DNA of 64,000 bases from an uncultured Flavobacteriaceae bacterium (GCA_947497245.1 CANMFO010000005.1:207389-271388); one strand, 5' to 3'. Positions 9,480-19,765 are shown, numbered from the stretch's first letter. The notes: a model not told the origin generated them from the sequence alone. A program made the numbers and translations.

Positions 9480-10919
9480 ATGATTTCATTTTTACTTTCC
9501 ATTGTTGTTCTGATTCTTGGATATTTCCTTTATGGAAAGTTCATAGAAAAAATATTCGGGATAGACCCGGAAAGGGAAACCCCGGCCATACGTCTTAGAG
9601 ACGATGTGGATTTCGTCCCCTTGCCAACTTGGAAGATTTTCTTGATCCAATTCCTGAACATTGCGGGCCTGGGGCCTATTTTTGGTGCAATTGCAGGTGC
9701 CATGTTTGGGCCAGCCGCTTTTTTATGGATCGTTTTGGGCAGTATCTTGGGGGGAGCGGTGCACGATTACCTGTCGGGAATGTTGTCCGTGCGGCACGAC
9801 GGTTTGAGTATTAGTGAAATCGTGGGGATCTACCTCGGAAACAATATGAAGCAACTTATGCGACTCTTTACCATTGTACTTTTGATTTTCGTGGGCACTG
9901 TTTTTTTGATGGGCCCCGCTAAGATTATCGATGGCATGACGGCCAATATATGGAATCTTTGGGGATGGGTCGGCATTATCTTGGCGTACTATGTCCTTTC
10001 TACCTTGCTTCCCATTGATAAAATGATAGGAAAACTATACCCCATTTTTGGCGTAGCCATGCTATTGATGGCGGTAGGGCTATTGCTTGCATTGTTCTTT
10101 GGGGATTACCAAATTCCGGAACTTGTTCCATCGAACCTTCGGAATATGACCACCGACCCGGAAACAACACCACTGTTCCCCATACTTTTTGTGACCATTG
10201 CCTGCGGTGCAATATCGGGCTTTCACGCGACCCAATCGCCCTTGATGGCGCGCTGCATGAAGAATGAGCGTCTAGGAAGGAAGGTGTTCTTTGGAACCAT
10301 GATCACAGAGGGTGTGGTTGCTCTTATTTGGGCCGCGGCCGCGATGACCTTTTTTGGAAATGTGACCGAACTGAACCAGGCAATGCTGGCCAATAATAAT
10401 AATGCGGCCTGGGCGGCAAACGAGATTTCCCTGAATATGTTGGGCGGTTTTGGAGGTATTCTTGCCCTTTTGGGTATCGTGGCGGCCCCTATCACCTCGG
10501 GTGATACAGCATTTCGTTCGGCACGCCTTATTTTGGGGGATGTTTTTAAAAACGATCAAAGCAGGGCAATGAACCGATTGATCATCAGCATTCCTCTTTT
10601 TTTAATAGCATTTGCACTTACCCAAATCGACTTCGGAATTATTTGGCGCTATTTCGCATGGAGCAACCAGACCTTGGCGACCGTGGTGCTTTGGACAATT
10701 ACCACTTATTTGATCCATGAAAATAAGGCCTATTGGGTTACTTTGTTTCCTGCCTTGTTTATGACCATGGTGTGCAGTACGTATATTTTGATTGCCCCGG
10801 AAGGGTTTCATTTGCCCAACAACATAGCCTATTTAATTGGGTCATTGGTGACCCTGGGCATCACGGCCCTATTTTGGATCCATATCGCACAAAAGAAAAA
10901 ACTAATAGTAGGACAATGA
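9480..10919 (+). CDS. cstA: CstA family carrier (carbon starvation protein-like)
   Basis: A 479-residue polytopic membrane protein with about 12-13 hydrophobic segments. CstA hallmarks are present: FLNIAGLGPIFGAIAGAMFG, GGAVHDYLSGMLSVRHDG, ISGFHATQSPLMARC and GDTAFRSARLILGD. Characterised CstA/BtsT proteins import peptides or pyruvate; this form is shorter than the ~700-residue enterobacterial protein, as is common in Bacteroidota. It lies between the flavoprotein pair and the sulfatase, and its stop overlaps the sulfatase start (ATGA). It may therefore move a product of the local pathway rather than peptides, which is inference. The family call is firm. Confidence 0.88.
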   Translation: MISFLLSIVVLILGYFLYGKFIEKIFGIDPERETPAIRLRDDVDFVPLPTWKIFLIQFLNIAGLGPIFGAIAGAMFGPAAFLWIVLGSILGGAVHDYLSGMLSVRHDGLSISEIVGIYLGNNMKQLMRLFTIVLLIFVGTVFLMGPAKIIDGMTANIWNLWGWVGIILAYYVLSTLLPIDKMIGKLYPIFGVAMLLMAVGLLLALFFGDYQIPELVPSNLRNMTTDPETTPLFPILFVTIACGAISGFHATQSPLMARCMKNERLGRKVFFGTMITEGVVALIWAAAAMTFFGNVTELNQAMLANNNNAAWAANEISLNMLGGFGGILALLGIVAAPITSGDTAFRSARLILGDVFKNDQSRAMNRLIISIPLFLIAFALTQIDFGIIWRYFAWSNQTLATVVLWTITTYLIHENKAYWVTLFPALFMTMVCSTYILIAPEGFHLPNNIAYLIGSLVTLGITALFWIHIAQKKKLIVGQ

Positions 10920-12409
10920 ACGGACGCTTCGCCAAGAAGGGAGATTCCCGGGTTTTTTTAGCGGTACTGCAGCTGTTGCTGATTTCGGCCTGTGGCAGCA
11001 CGGATGCCAAAAAGGTTGGGGCCACGGACAACCGCCCCAATATCATATGGATCATCGCCGAGGATCTGTCACCTGATCTGGGCTGTTATGGAAATAGGAC
11101 CGTGCAGACCCCAAACCTGGACGATTTGGCCGGGCATGGAACTCGATATACCCATGCTTTTGCGACGGCACCAGCATGTTCACCCAGTCGTACTGCCTTG
11201 ATTACCGGATATTATCAAACTGGCATCGGGGCACACCACATGCGGTACCCGGATAGTTTAAGGCCAAGCCTGCCTACAGGTCTGGTCCCTATGCACGTAC
11301 AATTGAAGAAGGGGGGCTATCAAACCGCAAATATCAAAACTTCGGACTATGGGAATGGAAAAACAGATTGGTTGTTCGATTATGATCCCGATACCTATGG
11401 AATGTCCCGATGGGAGGAGCTTCGAAGCGATAGACCTTTTTTTGCCAGAATTGCCCTAGGGCTGACCCATAGGGTATTTGGCAAGGATACGCTCAATCCG
11501 GTGGCCCCGGACCAAGTGGAATTACCACCATATTACCCAGACCATCCCATAGCACGGCAAGATTGGGCCGGGTATTTGGAATCCGTACAGTTGCTGGATG
11601 GTCAGGTACATGGCATACTCGCGGATTTGAGGGAAAGGGATTTGTTGGAAAATACCTTGGTGTTCTTCTTTTCAGACCACGGACGTCCCATGAGCCGTGG
11701 AAAAAATTATTTGTACGAATCGGGACTTAAGATTCCTTTGATCATCGGCACTTTTGACCAAAAGGTAAAGGAAGAATTCTTAACGGACCAAAGGAAAGAT
11801 GACCGGTTGATCAGTTTGATCGACTTAACCGCCACGACTTTGTCCTTGGCCGGGATCGACACTCGAAACTTGCAGGGAACCCCTTTTTTAAGTAGGCCCG
11901 AGTCCGAACAGCGGCAATTTGTCTATGGGGCGGTAGATAGAGTAGGTGAGATCTTTTTTAAATCCAGGAGTGTTAGAAACAGAAGGTTTAAATACATTAG
12001 GAATTTCAATCACGGATTTTCGGTGAATTCTTCGGCCACGGCATATAGAAGAGCGAACCATCCCATTTACCATCTATTGGACATTTTGAACGGTCAGGGA
12101 AAACTTGACGAACATCAGCTAAGATTGGTCCGACCCATGGAACCCGAAGAATTTTATGATCTGGAAAACGATCCCTATGAACTTCACAATCTCATAAACT
12201 CAACGGAGTGGAGCGGAGCGCTTACCGAGCTGAGATACGAGCTGAATTTGTGGATGGATGGCATTGACGACAAAGGAATGCTGGAGGACTCCCCGGAGGT
12301 GATTGCAGCGTTCAAGGCATATGGCGTGGCATCCCAGGAAAGTAGGGCTGAAGCCATTGACAGATTGAGAAAGGAAGTGGAAACGGGCCTGGAACAAAAT
12401 GAACCATAA
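10916..12409 (+). CDS. S1-type sulfatase lipoprotein
   Basis: Start taken at ATG 10916, which overlaps the CstA stop and gives a lipobox signal peptide (LLLISAC, Cys26); longer readings run into CstA coding sequence. The 497-residue product has the sulfatase metal-site start (PNIIWIIAEDLSPDLGCYGN) and the signature CSPSR with Cys88 as the residue converted to formylglycine. A second metal-site block is FFFSDHGRPMSRG. The PNIIWIIAED form resembles sulfamidase-like subfamilies more than arylsulfatase A. It should remove sulfate from a glycan in the periplasm or at the surface. It needs an anaerobic or aerobic formylglycine-generating enzyme, none of which is seen in the window. It overlaps the next gene by one base (TAATG). 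Confidence 0.88.
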   Translation: MNGRFAKKGDSRVFLAVLQLLLISACGSTDAKKVGATDNRPNIIWIIAEDLSPDLGCYGNRTVQTPNLDDLAGHGTRYTHAFATAPACSPSRTALITGYYQTGIGAHHMRYPDSLRPSLPTGLVPMHVQLKKGGYQTANIKTSDYGNGKTDWLFDYDPDTYGMSRWEELRSDRPFFARIALGLTHRVFGKDTLNPVAPDQVELPPYYPDHPIARQDWAGYLESVQLLDGQVHGILADLRERDLLENTLVFFFSDHGRPMSRGKNYLYESGLKIPLIIGTFDQKVKEEFLTDQRKDDRLISLIDLTATTLSLAGIDTRNLQGTPFLSRPESEQRQFVYGAVDRVGEIFFKSRSVRNRRFKYIRNFNHGFSVNSSATAYRRANHPIYHLLDILNGQGKLDEHQLRLVRPMEPEEFYDLENDPYELHNLINSTEWSGALTELRYELNLWMDGIDDKGMLEDSPEVIAAFKAYGVASQESRAEAIDRLRKEVETGLEQNEP

Positions 12410-14073
12410 TGAGCCAGATTGATTATATAACCATATTGGTATTCTCCCTTTTGATAGTGGGGGCCGGTTTGGCCTTTCGAAAAAGGGGAACGGATATGAA
12501 ATCGTACTTTGCCGCCGGAGGGGCCGTGCCCTGGTCTTTTAGTGGTCTTTCGCTTTTTATGAGCTTTTTTTCCGCGGGAACCTTTGTTGTTTGGGGATCC
12601 ATTGCCTATGAATTGGGCATGGTGGCCATTGCCATACAATTGGGAATGTGCCTGGGCGGATTTTTGGTGGCGTACTTCATAGCACCCGCCTGGCGAAAGA
12701 CCAATGCACTCACGGCGGCCGAGTTTGTTCGAAAGAGGTTGGGCGTAGCAGCCCAAAAATTTTATACCTATGTCATATTGATCCTTTCCTTGGGTTATGC
12801 GGGATCATTTCTTTATCCCGTAGCAAAAATCATCAATGTTTCCACCGGATTCCCAATTGAGGTATGTGTAATCGTCCTGGGGCTGCTCATTTTGCTCTAT
12901 ACCGTAGTGGGCGGGCTTTGGGCGGTAATCATAACCGATGTACTGCAGTTTGTGATTTTGACCGCTGCGGTATTCATAGTAGTGTATCTGTCCCTGCAGG
13001 CCGTAGGTGGCTTTGCCAGCTTTGTGGACCGGGTGCCCGAAAATTTCTTTGATTGGACCAACAGGGAATATTCATGGCTTTTTATAATCACATATGCCTT
13101 TTACAACACTATTTTCTTGGGAGGTAATTGGGCCTATGTGCAGCGTTATATGAGTGTCAAAAGCCCCAAGGATGCCAAAAAAGTCGGACTCACTTTTGGC
13201 TGGTTGTACCTTTTAAGCCCATTTATTTGGATGCTGCCCCCAATGATCTATAGGGTATTGAATCCATCATTGGACGGTTTGGAAAACGAAGGGGCCTATT
13301 TGCTAGCTTGTAAAGAGGTGCTCCCTTTGGGAATGTTGGGCCTTATGCTGGGCGGAATGGTGTTTGCCACGGCCAGTTCAGTGAATACTACGTTGAATTT
13401 GGCGGCTTCTGTGATCACCAACGATATTTTTAAGGTGATCAGGCCCCATTCCACATTGAAGACGACCATGCGGGTGGCAAAATGGTCCACGGTACTGTTC
13501 GGGATGGGCACCATACTGGTCGCCTTGTTGGTCCCTGCAGCTGGGGGTATCGTCAATGTAGTGGTGACGATCGGTGCGGTAACGGGTTGTTCGCTGTACG
13601 GCCCACCTATTTGGGCCTTGTTCTCAAAACGCCATACGGGAAAATCAATATTATGGGTAACGGCAATTGGCCTCGCCATCAATCTTATTTTTCTTTTTTT
13701 GGCGGAACCCCTACTGGGCAATGGATTGACCCGAGGTCAAGAAATGTTATTGGGGGCGACACTCCCCTTGGGATTATTGACGCTATACGAGCTTTATGCA
13801 TGGTCGAAAAATAAGGAAGACACAGAATATGCACCTATTGTTTTCAACGAGGAAGAACCCTTGAAGGCGATACGGGACAACGTTGAACAAAATTCGTTCG
13901 GAGCCAAGGTTTTGGCAATTACGATGGCGTTGGTGGGTGTTCTGGTAGTTGCCTTGGGCATTCTTGCAACGCGGTCCAACACCATTGTCATGATCGTGGG
14001 AATCATCATCATATCAGTTTCCATAGTGGTTCACCCGTCCATTCGATTGGACCGTACAATGGAGCAAAATTAA
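12409..14073 (+). CDS. Sodium:solute symporter (SSS family)
   Basis: A 554-residue inner-membrane protein with about 13-14 hydrophobic helices. The N-terminal half shows SSS features: RGTDMKSYFAAGGAVPWSFS, then GLSLFMSFFSAGTFVVWGS, and a later GGLWAVIITDVLQFVIL, which is the classic sodium-symporter region. SSS proteins couple Na+ entry to uptake of sugars, sialic acid, proline or carboxylates. Its start shares one base with the sulfatase stop, so uptake of the desulfated sugar by this carrier is the simplest reading. Substrate specificity cannot be assigned from sequence. Confidence 0.88.
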   Translation: MSQIDYITILVFSLLIVGAGLAFRKRGTDMKSYFAAGGAVPWSFSGLSLFMSFFSAGTFVVWGSIAYELGMVAIAIQLGMCLGGFLVAYFIAPAWRKTNALTAAEFVRKRLGVAAQKFYTYVILILSLGYAGSFLYPVAKIINVSTGFPIEVCVIVLGLLILLYTVVGGLWAVIITDVLQFVILTAAVFIVVYLSLQAVGGFASFVDRVPENFFDWTNREYSWLFIITYAFYNTIFLGGNWAYVQRYMSVKSPKDAKKVGLTFGWLYLLSPFIWMLPPMIYRVLNPSLDGLENEGAYLLACKEVLPLGMLGLMLGGMVFATASSVNTTLNLAASVITNDIFKVIRPHSTLKTTMRVAKWSTVLFGMGTILVALLVPAAGGIVNVVVTIGAVTGCSLYGPPIWALFSKRHTGKSILWVTAIGLAINLIFLFLAEPLLGNGLTRGQEMLLGATLPLGLLTLYELYAWSKNKEDTEYAPIVFNEEEPLKAIRDNVEQNSFGAKVLAITMALVGVLVVALGILATRSNTIVMIVGIIIISVSIVVHPSIRLDRTMEQN

Positions 14074-14105
14074 AAGGAGTCTGTACAAACACGAATCAAC
14101 CAAAA

Positions 14106-16388
14106 ATGATTAAAAAAGGATTTGAATCAAATAGAAGTAACAAAACCATTCAACTTAATGGAGATTTCATAGTTGTGGGAGGAGGGTTGGCCGGCGTTTG
14201 TGCCGCAATAGTCGCGGCGAGGGAAAACCTTAGGGTGATTTTGGTACAGGACAGGCCCGTTTTGGGAGGGAACGCTTCGAGCGAAGTGCGCTTATGGGCC
14301 CTTGGCGCCACTTCCCATATGGGAAACAACAACAGGTGGTCTAGGGAGGGAGGCCTTATCAACGAAATACTGCTGGACAACTTAAAACGGAACAAGGACG
14401 GGAATCCGCTAATTTTCGATACCATACTTCTGGAAAAGGTATATCAAGAAGATAAGCTCACCCTACTGTTGAACACCGCGGTCTATGAAACCATTAAATC
14501 CGAAGAAAAGAAGATTGGATCGGTAAGGGCGTTCAATAGCCAGAACTCCACATCCTACCATTTAAGTGCTCCGTACTTTTGCGATGCTTCCGGGGATGGA
14601 ATTGTGGGGTTTCAGGCCGGGGCCTCCTTTAGAATGGGAGCTGAAACCGCGGAAGAGTTCGATGAGCGGTTTGCGCCCAATATCGAGGACTATGGAAATT
14701 TATTGGGGCACTCCCTCTATTTTTACTCGAAAGATGCGGGAAAGCCGATCACCTACGTTCCTCCTTCATTTGCCATCAAAAACGCAGCGGATTTGCCCCG
14801 TATCCGGAATTATCAACTCCATGAACACGGGTGCCGGTTGTGGTGGGTGGAATATGGCGGGCGATTGGATACGGTACACCAATCCGAGGATATCAAATTT
14901 GAACTTTGGAAAGTGATATATGGGATATGGGATTATGTGAAGAACAGTGGAAAATATCCCGAGGCGGAAAACCTGACGCTTGAATGGGTCGGGACCATTC
15001 CCGGGAAAAGGGAAAGCAGGAGATTTGAAGGGGATTTTATATTGACCCAAAAAGACATTGTCGAACAAAGGGACCATTACGACCGGGTGTCTTTCGGAGG
15101 TTGGGCCATGGACCTTCACCCGGCAGATGGGGTGTACAGCAAACACAACTCCTGTACCCAATGGCACAGCAAAGGGGTCTATTCCATTCCCTACCGCTGT
15201 TATTACAGCAAGGATATTGATAATCTGTTCCTAGCGGGCCGGATCATAAGCACATCGCATGTGGCCTTCGGCTCCTCCAGGGTAATGCTTACTTGCGCAC
15301 ATGGGGGGCAGGCTGTCGGAAAGGCGGCGGCGCTGTGCCATAGCAATCAATGGAGCCCGAGAACACTTGCCCACCAAGATAACATAAGTAAACTACAGCT
15401 CGCATTGAATCGGGATGGACAGGGAATTCCGCGCTTGGACCTGTTCGATTCCGAGGATCTGTCAAGCTCCGCTACCATTTCGGCCACATCCGAACTGGAA
15501 CTTGGAAAAATGGATTTGGATGGCGAATGGATGCCATTGAAGGACAATACGGCGCAATTGCTCCCATTGGCCCAAGAACATCAATACACTTTTAAAATCA
15601 GTGTGAAGGCGGCCAAACGAACCAAATTGACCGTTAAATTGAAAAGCAATTCCATGGATACGCATTTTACCCCGGATCGGGAAATGCAATCCACAACATT
15701 TGAGATCGGTGAGGGGGTGCAGCACGTTCAATTTGATATGAATCGGAAACTGGACAAAAACAGTTTTGTGTACTTGTGCTTCATGAAAAATAGCGACCTA
15801 AGTGTCCCTTGTTCAAAGGAACTCTATTCTGGGGTCAAATTGGTGTTTCAAAAGGAAAACCCCGCAGTATCGAATTTTGGTACCCAAGATGCCCCTGACG
15901 ATATTGGGGTGGATTCTTTTGAATTCTGGACCCCCCAGAGGATCCATAAAAATATCGCCCTCGAAATTGAACCTGCCCTGAACAGCTTCTCCTTTGAAAA
16001 TTTGAAAAATGGCTATCTACGCCCAACTGCGAACGGTCAGGTGAACGCATGGGTGGCCAAACTGGAGGACACTTCCCCCAAACTTACCCTAAAATGGGAA
16101 TCCGAAAAAAGCATAGGACGGGTGCGGTTGTTTTTCGATCCCGACTACGACAATGCCCTGGAATCCATTTTGAAAGTCCACCATGAACCGGTTACAAACT
16201 TCCTTGTGGAACGATATAGGGTGTACGACGACAGGAACAATATGATTTTTGCCAAGGAAGATAACCACCAGGCAATCAACGACCTCTATCTGGACGATGC
16301 CATAACGACCAAATCATTGACCTTTGAATTCGATAAACCCAACGAGCATGTACCCGTTTCCGTTTATCGCATTGCACTATATCCCTGA
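14106..16388 (+). CDS. Cytosolic FAD-dependent oxidoreductase (PF12831 type) with C-terminal beta domain
   Basis: This 760-residue protein is a second member of the same oxidoreductase family as the exported one upstream: FIVVGGGLAGVCAAIVAARE (GGGLAG at 25-30) then DRPVLGGNASSEVRLW. CYYSKDIDNLFLAGRIISTS is the second FAD-binding block. No signal peptide is visible, so it should act in the cytoplasm, unlike its paralogue. Residues ~430-760 form an additional beta-rich region without a recognised family. It follows the symporter by 32 bases. A role in oxidising the imported sugar is inferred from position. The family assignment is secure, the reaction is not. Confidence 0.82.
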   Translation: MIKKGFESNRSNKTIQLNGDFIVVGGGLAGVCAAIVAARENLRVILVQDRPVLGGNASSEVRLWALGATSHMGNNNRWSREGGLINEILLDNLKRNKDGNPLIFDTILLEKVYQEDKLTLLLNTAVYETIKSEEKKIGSVRAFNSQNSTSYHLSAPYFCDASGDGIVGFQAGASFRMGAETAEEFDERFAPNIEDYGNLLGHSLYFYSKDAGKPITYVPPSFAIKNAADLPRIRNYQLHEHGCRLWWVEYGGRLDTVHQSEDIKFELWKVIYGIWDYVKNSGKYPEAENLTLEWVGTIPGKRESRRFEGDFILTQKDIVEQRDHYDRVSFGGWAMDLHPADGVYSKHNSCTQWHSKGVYSIPYRCYYSKDIDNLFLAGRIISTSHVAFGSSRVMLTCAHGGQAVGKAAALCHSNQWSPRTLAHQDNISKLQLALNRDGQGIPRLDLFDSEDLSSSATISATSELELGKMDLDGEWMPLKDNTAQLLPLAQEHQYTFKISVKAAKRTKLTVKLKSNSMDTHFTPDREMQSTTFEIGEGVQHVQFDMNRKLDKNSFVYLCFMKNSDLSVPCSKELYSGVKLVFQKENPAVSNFGTQDAPDDIGVDSFEFWTPQRIHKNIALEIEPALNSFSFENLKNGYLRPTANGQVNAWVAKLEDTSPKLTLKWESEKSIGRVRLFFDPDYDNALESILKVHHEPVTNFLVERYRVYDDRNNMIFAKEDNHQAINDLYLDDAITTKSLTFEFDKPNEHVPVSVYRIALYP

Positions 16389-16449
16389 TCGTTTGATTCA
16401 TTTACATACCCTTTGAACCGATAATTAGAATTCTTAAAATCGATTGAAA

Positions 16450-18021
16450 ATGAAAAAAATCACTTTCTTGATCCTACTTCTTTCCGCTCTGGAAATTCAC
16501 GCCCAGGGTACCGATCCGGTCTTGATCGTAAAAAAGGAATCGAAGGACCATTGGTGGGCCGGAATTATAAGGGAGGGCCACAAGATGCCACTTCGAATTG
16601 GTTACGAAGCCGACTTGTACGGGAATTGTTGGAGGAATCAACTGCAGCCCTTGCTCCTGTCATCGAATGGAACGCTTGTCTGGTCGGAAGAGCCTTTTAA
16701 GTTTCGGGTCGATGAGGGAGCGATAGTCTTTGACCAGGCCCGCGACAGCCTACACCACAAAAAGGCGGGAAGAAACTTGAGGGAGGCCTACCTATATGCA
16801 AGCAAGAATTATTTTCCCCCATCGGGCAAAATGCCCCCTGAACTGTTCTTTTCCGCACCTCAGTACAATACCTGGATAGAATTGACCTATGATCAGAACC
16901 AAGTGGACGTAATGAAATATGCCCGCTCGATCATAGACAAAGGAATGCCTCCCGGAATTATAATGATCGATGACAATTGGCAGGAAGATTATGGAAAATG
17001 GAACTTTCACAAGGCGCGCTTTCCGGATCCAAAGACCATGATGAAAGAATTGCACGACTTAGGGTTCAAGGTCATGCTTTGGGTATGCCCCTTTGTAAGC
17101 CCTGATTCCGATGTTTATCGTGATCTGGAGGCAAAAAAGGCCTTTATGACCGATGAAACGGGAAGGCCGGCAATGGTGCGTTGGTGGAACGGGGTGAGTG
17201 CCGAGTTGGATCTCACCACGGCCGAAGGCGAACAGTGGTTCAAGGGAAAATTGAACGGCCTCATGGAAGAATACGGAGTGGATGGCTTTAAGTTGGATGC
17301 CGGCGACTCCCGTTTCTATACCAGTGCCAATGCTTCAAAAAAAATAAGTCCAAATGGGCATACCGAACTTTTTGCGAAAATCGGGCTATCGTATCCATTT
17401 AATGAGTACCGGGCAACTTGGAAGATGGGTGGACAACCCCTGGTACAAAGATTGCATGATAAAAACCATGACTGGGACGACCTGAAAAAATTGGTCCCAC
17501 ATATGCTTCTGGAGGGCATAATGGGCTATCCTTTTAGTTGCCCTGATATGATTGGTGGTGGACAGTTCACCTCGTTCTTGGAAGGGGCCGTCATCGACCA
17601 GGAACTGGTGGTCCGCTCAACACAGGTCCATGCATTGATGCCCATGATGCAATTCTCGGTAGCACCTTGGCGTATTTTGGACGAAGAACACTTCAATGCC
17701 GTGTTGGATGCGGTAAAACTAAGGGAAAATTTCAAAAGCAAAATTTTGGGCTTGGCGAAAGAGGCCGCATTGAGCGGGGAACCCATTGTCCGACCGCTCG
17801 AGTATGTGTTCCCCCATCAAGGATTTGCCACAGTGGATGATCAATTCATGTTGGGCAAGGAGGTATTGGTGGCCCCTTTTCTAAAAAGCGGTCAAGGCAA
17901 GCGAAGGGTGGTCCTGCCCAAGGGAAAATGGAAATCCGATAGGGGCAAGATATACAGGGGCCAACGAACCATCGAAATTGAGGTCCCCTTGGATCGTTTG
18001 CCCTATTTTGTCAAAATTTAA
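16450..18021 (+). CDS. GH31 family glycosidase, NET37/MYORG-like, secreted
   Basis: ATG 16450 is preferred over an in-frame TTG two codons upstream; it gives a signal peptide ending in LEIHAQ. The 523-residue protein has the short N-terminal sandwich of NET37/MYORG-like GH31 proteins (WWAGIIREG, GNCWRNQLQPLLL) and a TIM barrel with IIMIDDNWQEDYGKW. YGVDGFKLDAGD places the nucleophile at about Asp283. Characterised members of this branch include alpha-galactosidases, so alpha-galactosidase activity is a reasonable but unproven guess. It is clearly distinct from the two GH31 lipoproteins at the start of the cluster. A 61-base gap precedes it; it is the last gene of the + strand run. Confidence 0.85.
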   Translation: MKKITFLILLLSALEIHAQGTDPVLIVKKESKDHWWAGIIREGHKMPLRIGYEADLYGNCWRNQLQPLLLSSNGTLVWSEEPFKFRVDEGAIVFDQARDSLHHKKAGRNLREAYLYASKNYFPPSGKMPPELFFSAPQYNTWIELTYDQNQVDVMKYARSIIDKGMPPGIIMIDDNWQEDYGKWNFHKARFPDPKTMMKELHDLGFKVMLWVCPFVSPDSDVYRDLEAKKAFMTDETGRPAMVRWWNGVSAELDLTTAEGEQWFKGKLNGLMEEYGVDGFKLDAGDSRFYTSANASKKISPNGHTELFAKIGLSYPFNEYRATWKMGGQPLVQRLHDKNHDWDDLKKLVPHMLLEGIMGYPFSCPDMIGGGQFTSFLEGAVIDQELVVRSTQVHALMPMMQFSVAPWRILDEEHFNAVLDAVKLRENFKSKILGLAKEAALSGEPIVRPLEYVFPHQGFATVDDQFMLGKEVLVAPFLKSGQGKRRVVLPKGKWKSDRGKIYRGQRTIEIEVPLDRLPYFVKI

Positions 18022-18156
18022 TGGCTCATTTCCGACTACCCTGTCCATTCCTCGGGTAGGCCAATACCATTTTTTCCGGACCTTGGGGGTTTCGCGATCC
18101 AATTCATGGAATGGAACAGGATCGGAAGGGCACAGGGCGGGTGCTTTTAGCGCATG

Positions 18157-18957
18157 CTAATTTGGATCAAGAAAGCTTAGCTTGCGCAAAATACCCCGAA
18201 TCAAGCGGAGAGTCTCAACACTCCCGAAATGGGTGCCTTTTTCAAAATCACCTTCGTTTTGGGCCATAGTATTGGTCAAGTGCGCAAAACAGATTACCTT
18301 CCTATTTTTGGCCTTTGCAAATGCGTACAAGGCGGACGCTTCCATTTCCACACAGTTTACCTTCCTTTTTTGCATTTCACGAATGGAACTGGATGTTTCC
18401 CTATACGGAGCATCCGTTGTCCAACTTTTGGCATCGAACCATAAAGCATTTTTTGATGGATCCCGCAGCAGTCCATAAAGTAGTTCGTCCAACGTTGCAG
18501 GGACTTCCTTGGGAAGATAATGATAACTTGTTCCTTCGTCCCGAATAGCCTCCGTTATCAATGCAAAACGTTTTTTTATGGAAGGTTTATTGATTATTCC
18601 CGCGGAGGTAACACTGATCAAACAGGTACAGCCCGAGACAAAAAGTTGCTCTGCCACCAAAACGGCATAGGACGCACCTACAATATTGGGTACTATCCCA
18701 ACGGTCACCTGATCCATTTGAAAGGTATACAGCTTGGAATGGTAGCATGCCCAACAATTGTTCATTTGAGCCTCCCCTTCCCCTAAAAGATATCTCAACA
18801 GATCGCCATCTGGGTCAAGCACGCATATTTGGGGGACATCGCAATTTTTTAGATTTTTTTGTCTTCTGGCTTCCCTTAAAAGGTTTTCCGGTAAAAAAAC
18901 GGAAGGTTCACCATACTTCTTATGGTCAATTATTGGTGCTACCTTTTCCTGTGGCAT
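18157..18957 (-). CDS. Nucleoside phosphorylase superfamily protein
   Basis: A 266-residue cytosolic enzyme. VGIVPNIVGASYAVLVAEQL and ISVTSAGII fit the PNP/UDP phosphorylase fold, and VNCVEMEASALYAFAKAKNR is the family signature with the Glu that contacts the ribose. Members cleave nucleosides with phosphate (purine or uridine phosphorylases) or hydrolyse AMP or MTA. The base preference cannot be judged. It stands convergent to the carbohydrate operon and 81 bases from the VanZ-like gene, with no obvious pathway partner. The 135 bases between it and the GH31 stop hold only a weak inverted repeat (CTACCC/GGGTAG). Confidence 0.82.
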   Translation of the reverse strand: MPQEKVAPIIDHKKYGEPSVFLPENLLREARRQKNLKNCDVPQICVLDPDGDLLRYLLGEGEAQMNNCWACYHSKLYTFQMDQVTVGIVPNIVGASYAVLVAEQLFVSGCTCLISVTSAGIINKPSIKKRFALITEAIRDEGTSYHYLPKEVPATLDELLYGLLRDPSKNALWFDAKSWTTDAPYRETSSSIREMQKRKVNCVEMEASALYAFAKAKNRKVICFAHLTNTMAQNEGDFEKGTHFGSVETLRLIRGILRKLSFLDPN

Positions 18958-19038
18958 ATAAATTTGGCGTTGTTTAGGACGATGCGGTTCCTAAAATTAC
19001 GGAAAATAACATTTCGGCCGGTATTCGTGTTTTTCCAT

Positions 19039-19614
19039 TCAGTTTTTCCTTTTCCTTTTCCATTTGGATTTGCCCATGTGCAGGCGGACCCGTGATAGAA
19101 CCACACGGGAACCAATGGCCATTGTCACCGCTATACCATTGAACAGTATGTCCCATGGATCGAAAACCCGATGGGGCAAAAATAGCTGGATACATTCATC
19201 GAGCAGTCCGATCAAGAAGGTAATGACAAGGGAAAGCAAGGCAGGTCTTTGAATTTGCCTCCCTTGATCTTTACGTTCGGCAATGGCTTTGTGAACAAAA
19301 ATGGCCAACACGCTGTATTCTATGAGGTGGCTGCGTTCCGCCATCCCCAATCGAAGAAAAAACATAGTGTAGACCGCAGCTATCCCGAGCCATGTCACCG
19401 CTTCGATCTTGCTTGGTTTCGCCTGAAGTGAATGTACAAGAATGGCTGCCCCGATCAGAAGCATGGCCATCAGAAAGATGACGGCTTGTACATCTTGGTT
19501 GCCCAACAATCGCGCAAGGGGCCGTCCAATAAAAAGCGTCGAAAAAATAGAAACGAAAACCAAAAATGCCCACACCCAAAGATGCTTCTCGCGCGATGAG
19601 GTAAAAAGAGGCAT
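19039..19614 (-). CDS. VanZ-like membrane protein
   Basis: A 191-residue protein with four to five hydrophobic segments. The second half matches VanZ-like proteins: SHLIEYSVLAIFVHKAI, then LLDECIQLFLPHRVFDPWDILFNG, with the conserved Glu/Gln/Asp positions. The first 60 residues add two extra membrane helices. VanZ relatives influence teicoplanin susceptibility in some enterococci, but in Bacteroidota their role is undefined. The C-terminus is very basic (KSKWKRKRKN). It appears to be a single gene. Confidence 0.75.
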   Translation of the reverse strand: MPLFTSSREKHLWVWAFLVFVSIFSTLFIGRPLARLLGNQDVQAVIFLMAMLLIGAAILVHSLQAKPSKIEAVTWLGIAAVYTMFFLRLGMAERSHLIEYSVLAIFVHKAIAERKDQGRQIQRPALLSLVITFLIGLLDECIQLFLPHRVFDPWDILFNGIAVTMAIGSRVVLSRVRLHMGKSKWKRKRKN

Positions 19615-19765
19615 GATCTATTATGTTCTATGGTTTACACTTTTTCGTGATCTTGGGCTTTTAGAGCTACCACCCTCTTGTTTTTCCGCAGTACAGTGTT
19701 TTCCTTGGATGTCCGTATCCGCGGTATTGGTTCGTTGCGGGCCCGGTTTTTCTATTTACTGAATT

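Noticed and set aside
18036..18056. Terminator between the third GH31 gene and the phosphorylase
   Set aside because: The CTACCC/GGGTAG repeat has a 12-base loop and no adjacent T-run.
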